DNA of 8,119 nucleotides. Origin: CAZILM01 sp964625325. Lineage in GTDB: Bacteria > Patescibacteriota > Saccharimonadia > Saccharimonadales > CAYVSP01. Positions 5,639 to 8,119 of the stretch are shown here, piece after piece. Position 1 is the first letter of the stretch; each line of letters starts with the position of its first letter. A program made the translations under genes and the position numbers. Below the pieces are notes generated by a model. The model ran no database searches. It saw nothing but the letters and a program-made list of their open reading frames with translations, and was not told where the DNA came from. The stretch spans positions 1 through 8,119 of the forward strand of contig CAZVBA010000030.1 of assembly GCA_964625325.1 (NCBI GenBank). The letters run 5' to 3'.

Positions 5639-6649
5639 ATGGGTGGGGATAAACCAAAATTCGATGTTCTAGCCGTCGGTGATGTGGTTACCGATTGCTT
5701 CATAAGGCTGCTTGATGACCAAGCCAAAGAGTCTAAAGATGAAGACGGCAAGTGGCTGACTATTCCTTTTGGCGTTAAGATCCCGTTTGACCACGCCGAA
5801 GTGCTGGAAGCGGTGGGAAACGCCAGTAATGCGGCTGTGTGTTTTTCCCGGCTCGGCCTGAACAGCGGTTTTGTGACGAATGTCGGCGGCGATCAATATG
5901 GTCGCGATATTATCAACAGCCTGCACAAAGACGGCGTCGATACCCGTTTTGTACGCATCAATCCAGATAACAAGAGCAACTATCATTACGTTCTCTGGTA
6001 CAAAGAAGAGCGGACTATCCTGATCAAGCACGAGGAATATGAATACCACTGGCCACATTTTCGTCCGAGTGAAATGCCGGAGTGGATCTACTTCAGCTCG
6101 ATTAGTCAGCATGCTTTGGGCATGCACGATGACATAGCCGATTGGCTGGCTCAGCACCCCGAGGTAAAAATGGCCTTTCAACCGGGTACCTTCCAGATTG
6201 ATATGGGCTCCAAACGGTTAGCAAAACTGTACAAGCACACCGAAGTTTTAATTGTCAATCGAGAAGAGGCGACAGAAATATCCGGCGGCGATCATGATAA
6301 TTTACATCATTTACTCGATAAGCTGCATGATTTGGGACCGAAAATCGTGGTTATTACCGATGGCCCGGACGGCGCTTACGCCAGCGATGGCGAACAACGG
6401 CTTAAAATGCCGGCCTATCCGGATCCTAAACCGCCGTTTGAACGGACCGGCGCCGGTGATGCATTTTCTGCAACGTTTGTGGCCGCTCTAATGAAGGGCA
6501 GCAATATCGAAGGCGCCTTGCAGTGGGGGCCGATTAACTCGATGAGCGTGGTGCAATACGTTGGTGCCCAAAAGGGACTGCTGACTGAAGAAAAACTGAG
6601 CGAATATTTGGAAAAATCACCGGACTGGTACAGAGCTAAACCGTTCTGA
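5639..6649 (+). CDS. PfkB-family carbohydrate kinase
   Basis: A 336-residue ribokinase-like kinase. It has the N-terminal strand FDVLAVGDVVTD (8-19), the first PfkB signature around GNASNAAVCFSRLG (60-73), VGGDQYGRD (82-90), the NREEA turn (207-211), TDGPDGAYA (240-248), and the second signature RTGAGDAFSATF (269-280) with catalytic base D274 and the anion hole GAGD. The family includes kinases for ribose, adenosine, fructose-6-phosphate, tagatose-6-phosphate and 2-keto-3-deoxygluconate, and the sequence alone does not settle which. Position after aldolase makes a sugar-phosphate 1-kinase (fructose-6-P or sedoheptulose-7-P) a reasonable hypothesis. An aromatic and charged stretch, HEEYEYHWPHF (131-141), probably lies in or near the lid region. 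It starts 7 nt after the aldolase stop without an evident SD, so it is probably coupled. No terminator follows it. Confidence 0.93.
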   Translation: MGGDKPKFDVLAVGDVVTDCFIRLLDDQAKESKDEDGKWLTIPFGVKIPFDHAEVLEAVGNASNAAVCFSRLGLNSGFVTNVGGDQYGRDIINSLHKDGVDTRFVRINPDNKSNYHYVLWYKEERTILIKHEEYEYHWPHFRPSEMPEWIYFSSISQHALGMHDDIADWLAQHPEVKMAFQPGTFQIDMGSKRLAKLYKHTEVLIVNREEATEISGGDHDNLHHLLDKLHDLGPKIVVITDGPDGAYASDGEQRLKMPAYPDPKPPFERTGAGDAFSATFVAALMKGSNIEGALQWGPINSMSVVQYVGAQKGLLTEEKLSEYLEKSPDWYRAKPF

Positions 6650-6672
6650 GATGCGCGCTTTACCCCTGAGCA

Positions 6673-6708
6673 TAAGCGTGATAATCTGTGAACAAGATGT
6701 CACGCTTA
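6673..6708 (+). promoter_or_regulatory. Perfect 9-bp inverted repeat enclosing the start of the next gene
   Basis: TAAGCGTGA (6673-6681) is exactly complementary to TCACGCTTA (6700-6708) across an 18-nt loop. Adjacent bases allow a G-U and an A-U pair inward (6682/6699, 6683/6698). The loop holds both possible start codons of the following gene, GTG 6688 and ATG 6697 (whose last base would join the extended stem). There is no T-run, so it is not an intrinsic terminator. It could be an RNA hairpin that controls initiation, or a DNA operator for a dimeric repressor. Chance is not excluded, but a perfect 9-bp repeat in a roughly 40-nt junction is notable. Confidence 0.5.
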
Positions 6709-7941
6709 ATTGCCGAGTTATTAGGGGCCCCGGAGCCGGCTTTTTCGTTGGCTCTGCGCAAGTTAGAGCAAGTCAGCGGCCGGCCGAGTGCCGACGTTCG
6801 TTTAACTGCCGATGTTTTGCAAAAAGCCCATTCGGCCATGCGCAAGCTCGGGCTTGACCCGGCCGACACTACCGCTCGTGAGCTCTATCAGGCTCTGATG
6901 CTCAAAGTTGAACAGGATGAGAAGCGTTTGCGTAAGCATTTGGGGACCACCGAGAAAACATCGCTCGACGAATTAGTCCCAACGGTTATTAAAAGTCTGG
7001 ACCAGCTGCAGCTGCCACGCAGTGCCTGGGTTTTAAAGCCAAGCGTGGCTAAACGCCTACTCCAGTCGGTCCCCCCAAAAACTTTCATGAAACAGCTTGG
7101 TTATCGTTCGATTGATTCGTTGCTGAAGCGCGAAGCCATAGCCGCCGTTTTCATGGGAGCATTAATTAGTGAAGGTAGCAGCTGGCGCGAACGTTTCTAT
7201 ACCAAGTACCGCCAGCTCAGCGCGGCCGATTGTGAAACGACCGACGTTAGTGTCATTATGTTGACAACAAAACGTTGGCAGCAATTTTTTGACCGCCACG
7301 TTGCTTTCAAGCGAAGACTAATATTACCGGTGCCGGAATTAGGCGCCCTAGTGGTTTTGCCGATGGAGGCCACCGTTTTGCCGGGTGCGGCCTTGGCTTT
7401 GTTGTTGTCGCTGGTCTACCACATTAATAACGTGCGCAGTCTCAGCGCCCACGTCAAACTCCAACAGGTCAAACCGCACTTTGGTGTCCGGGCGCTGGAA
7501 ATCTGGCGCGGTAGGGCTAAGCCGGTGGCCTACGCAGCCGAGCAACCGCTCTATTGGGGCGTGGTGCACCAACACTTTGCCCATAAACCGGTCCATCAGT
7601 ATCCGTCTTCTTTTGACCCCCACGTTCAGCCTGATGATCTGCACCACCACTTACCGGAAGAAGTATTGGTGGCGATTGATCCGGAGCTCAGCTTCTGGCA
7701 AGCCGCCAATCGTTGCGGCTTTAGTCATCAAGGTCAGCCTGTCTCTCTTCATGCGCTTGACGCCGCCGTTAATTATTGCAACCACCTAGACTTCGAGAAT
7801 CGTTCGTTAAGTTATTTGCAAGAAGCCATGGGTCAAGAACTCCTGCTGCGCTATATGCGGGAACCACGTCTCGGTGAAGACATAACTCAGCAGCTCGAAA
7901 CCCAAGCCAACGTGCCGGATTTGGCGGGAGTTATAGTATGA
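6697..7941 (+). CDS. Conserved-looking protein of unknown function (about 414 aa)
   Basis: I do not recognise this protein. It is a long open frame with codon use like its neighbours and an ATGA overlap with the next gene, so it is surely coding. Counting from ATG 6697 (GTG 6688 would add three residues), residues 1-110 look all-helical, with a charged helix at about 62-83. A basic segment at about 112-146 (LKPSVAKRLL through GYRSIDSLLKRE) resembles a small helical repeat. A hydrophobic patch at about 217-240 is too broken by Glu and Pro to call a membrane span confidently. A histidine-rich stretch has eight His in residues 291-318, including HHH at 316-318. The C-terminal part is again helical. 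No signal peptide or known catalytic motif is evident, so it is probably cytosolic. Neither start has an SD, and in-frame TAA at 6682-6684 rules out a start further upstream. Confidence 0.85.
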   Translation: MSRLIAELLGAPEPAFSLALRKLEQVSGRPSADVRLTADVLQKAHSAMRKLGLDPADTTARELYQALMLKVEQDEKRLRKHLGTTEKTSLDELVPTVIKSLDQLQLPRSAWVLKPSVAKRLLQSVPPKTFMKQLGYRSIDSLLKREAIAAVFMGALISEGSSWRERFYTKYRQLSAADCETTDVSVIMLTTKRWQQFFDRHVAFKRRLILPVPELGALVVLPMEATVLPGAALALLLSLVYHINNVRSLSAHVKLQQVKPHFGVRALEIWRGRAKPVAYAAEQPLYWGVVHQHFAHKPVHQYPSSFDPHVQPDDLHHHLPEEVLVAIDPELSFWQAANRCGFSHQGQPVSLHALDAAVNYCNHLDFENRSLSYLQEAMGQELLLRYMREPRLGEDITQQLETQANVPDLAGVIV

Positions 7942-8119
7942 GCGACAAAGCCGGAAAGAGACTGCAGTATTCCATCTGTATCTCCGGTGCAGCGGCCGGT
8001 AAGACGGTCCTATCTTCTAGCCAATTAGCCGAAGATTTAGGAGTGGCCATTGCGAAATCCGGGCATATACTTACCACTGGCGCGACGGTCGGCCTACCTT
8101 ACTATGCTGCCAGCGGAGC
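7938..8119 (+). CDS. SLOG/LOG-family (TIGR00725-like) nucleotide-binding protein, 3' truncated
   Basis: The first 60 residues of a Rossmann-like protein, cut off by the window end. A basic leader (KAGKRLQ) is followed by a hydrophobic strand, YSICISGAAAGK (11-22), then a helix (LAEDLGVAIAKSG, 30-42), a strand, and a glycine loop, TTGATVGLPYYAA (46-58). This order is that of the SLOG superfamily (LOG cytokinin-activating enzymes, DprA, TIGR00725 proteins), where the second loop usually reads GGxxG(L/V)M or similar. The catalytic PGGxGTxxE motif that marks true LOG phosphoribohydrolases would lie beyond the window, so enzyme and sensor roles cannot be told apart. The ATG overlaps the TGA of the unknown gene by 4 nt, so the two are probably coupled and may work together. 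Confidence 0.72.
   Translation, partial: MSDKAGKRLQYSICISGAAAGKTVLSSSQLAEDLGVAIAKSGHILTTGATVGLPYYAASG

Noticed and set aside
5669..6181. 170-codon open frame on the minus strand within the sugar kinase gene
   Set aside because: It lies opposite a gene with clear PfkB motifs. Its translation shows no domain, and its length follows from the codon bias of the plus-strand gene.
6650..6710. Intrinsic terminator between the kinase and the unknown gene
   Set aside because: The inverted repeat there is not followed by a T-run and extends into the next coding region, so termination is unlikely.
6651..6857. 68-residue ORF beginning 1 nt after the PfkB stop (TGAGATG)
   Set aside because: It overlaps most of its length with the longer unknown gene in another frame, has no SD and a composition typical of an out-of-frame reading (many Arg, Cys, Ala). 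The adjacent ATG is tempting as a coupled leader peptide, but nothing supports it.

Overview
The window looks like part of a small, densely packed bacterial genome. The best fit is a Candidate Phyla Radiation (Patescibacteria) member, with Saccharibacteria as my first guess. The reasons are indirect: every gene lies on the plus strand with spacings from -14 to about 47 nt, transketolase is split into two genes, and several sugar enzymes are divergent versions of their families. TGA ends five of the nine genes with a visible stop, at the lengths expected where the family is known, so the TGA=glycine code of Gracilibacteria/Absconditabacteria is unlikely. A run of exactly 100 Ns at 2013-2112 marks this as a scaffolded draft assembly. 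The lineage call is inference, not a database result.

Layout: 2-154 is the tail of an upstream gene, possibly a NUDIX hydrolase. 160-951 is an inositol-monophosphatase-family sugar phosphatase. After the first appreciable gap (40 nt, with a weak promoter-like motif just upstream) comes the central block: GAPDH (992-2005), ribulose-phosphate 3-epimerase (2002-2730, interrupted by the N gap), transketolase N-terminal subunit (2733-3590), a 52-residue single-pass membrane microprotein (3577-3735), transketolase C-terminal subunit (3735-4727), class II fructose-bisphosphate aldolase (4717-5631) and a PfkB-family sugar kinase (5639-6649). Then follows an unrecognised protein of about 414 residues (6697-7941). 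Its start codon lies in the loop of a perfect 9-bp inverted repeat, and it overlaps by ATGA a SLOG/LOG-family nucleotide-binding protein cut off by the window end (7938-8119).

The central block is a non-oxidative pentose-phosphate plus triose module. Epimerase and transketolase interconvert pentose phosphates with fructose-6-P, sedoheptulose-7-P, erythrose-4-P and glyceraldehyde-3-P. Aldolase links bisphosphorylated sugars to triose phosphates, and GAPDH carries these into lower glycolysis. No transaldolase or PfkA-type phosphofructokinase is visible here. The PfkB kinase could supply the bisphosphates and the phosphatase could act in the opposite direction, but both substrates are inferred.

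Most of the window is recognisable central metabolism. The parts that look undescribed are the membrane microprotein between the transketolase halves, the unknown-protein/SLOG pair, and the inverted repeat at that pair's start. I see no tRNA, rRNA, CRISPR array, mobile element or convincing intrinsic terminator, and no gene-free stretch over 300 nt apart from uncertainty at the N gap.
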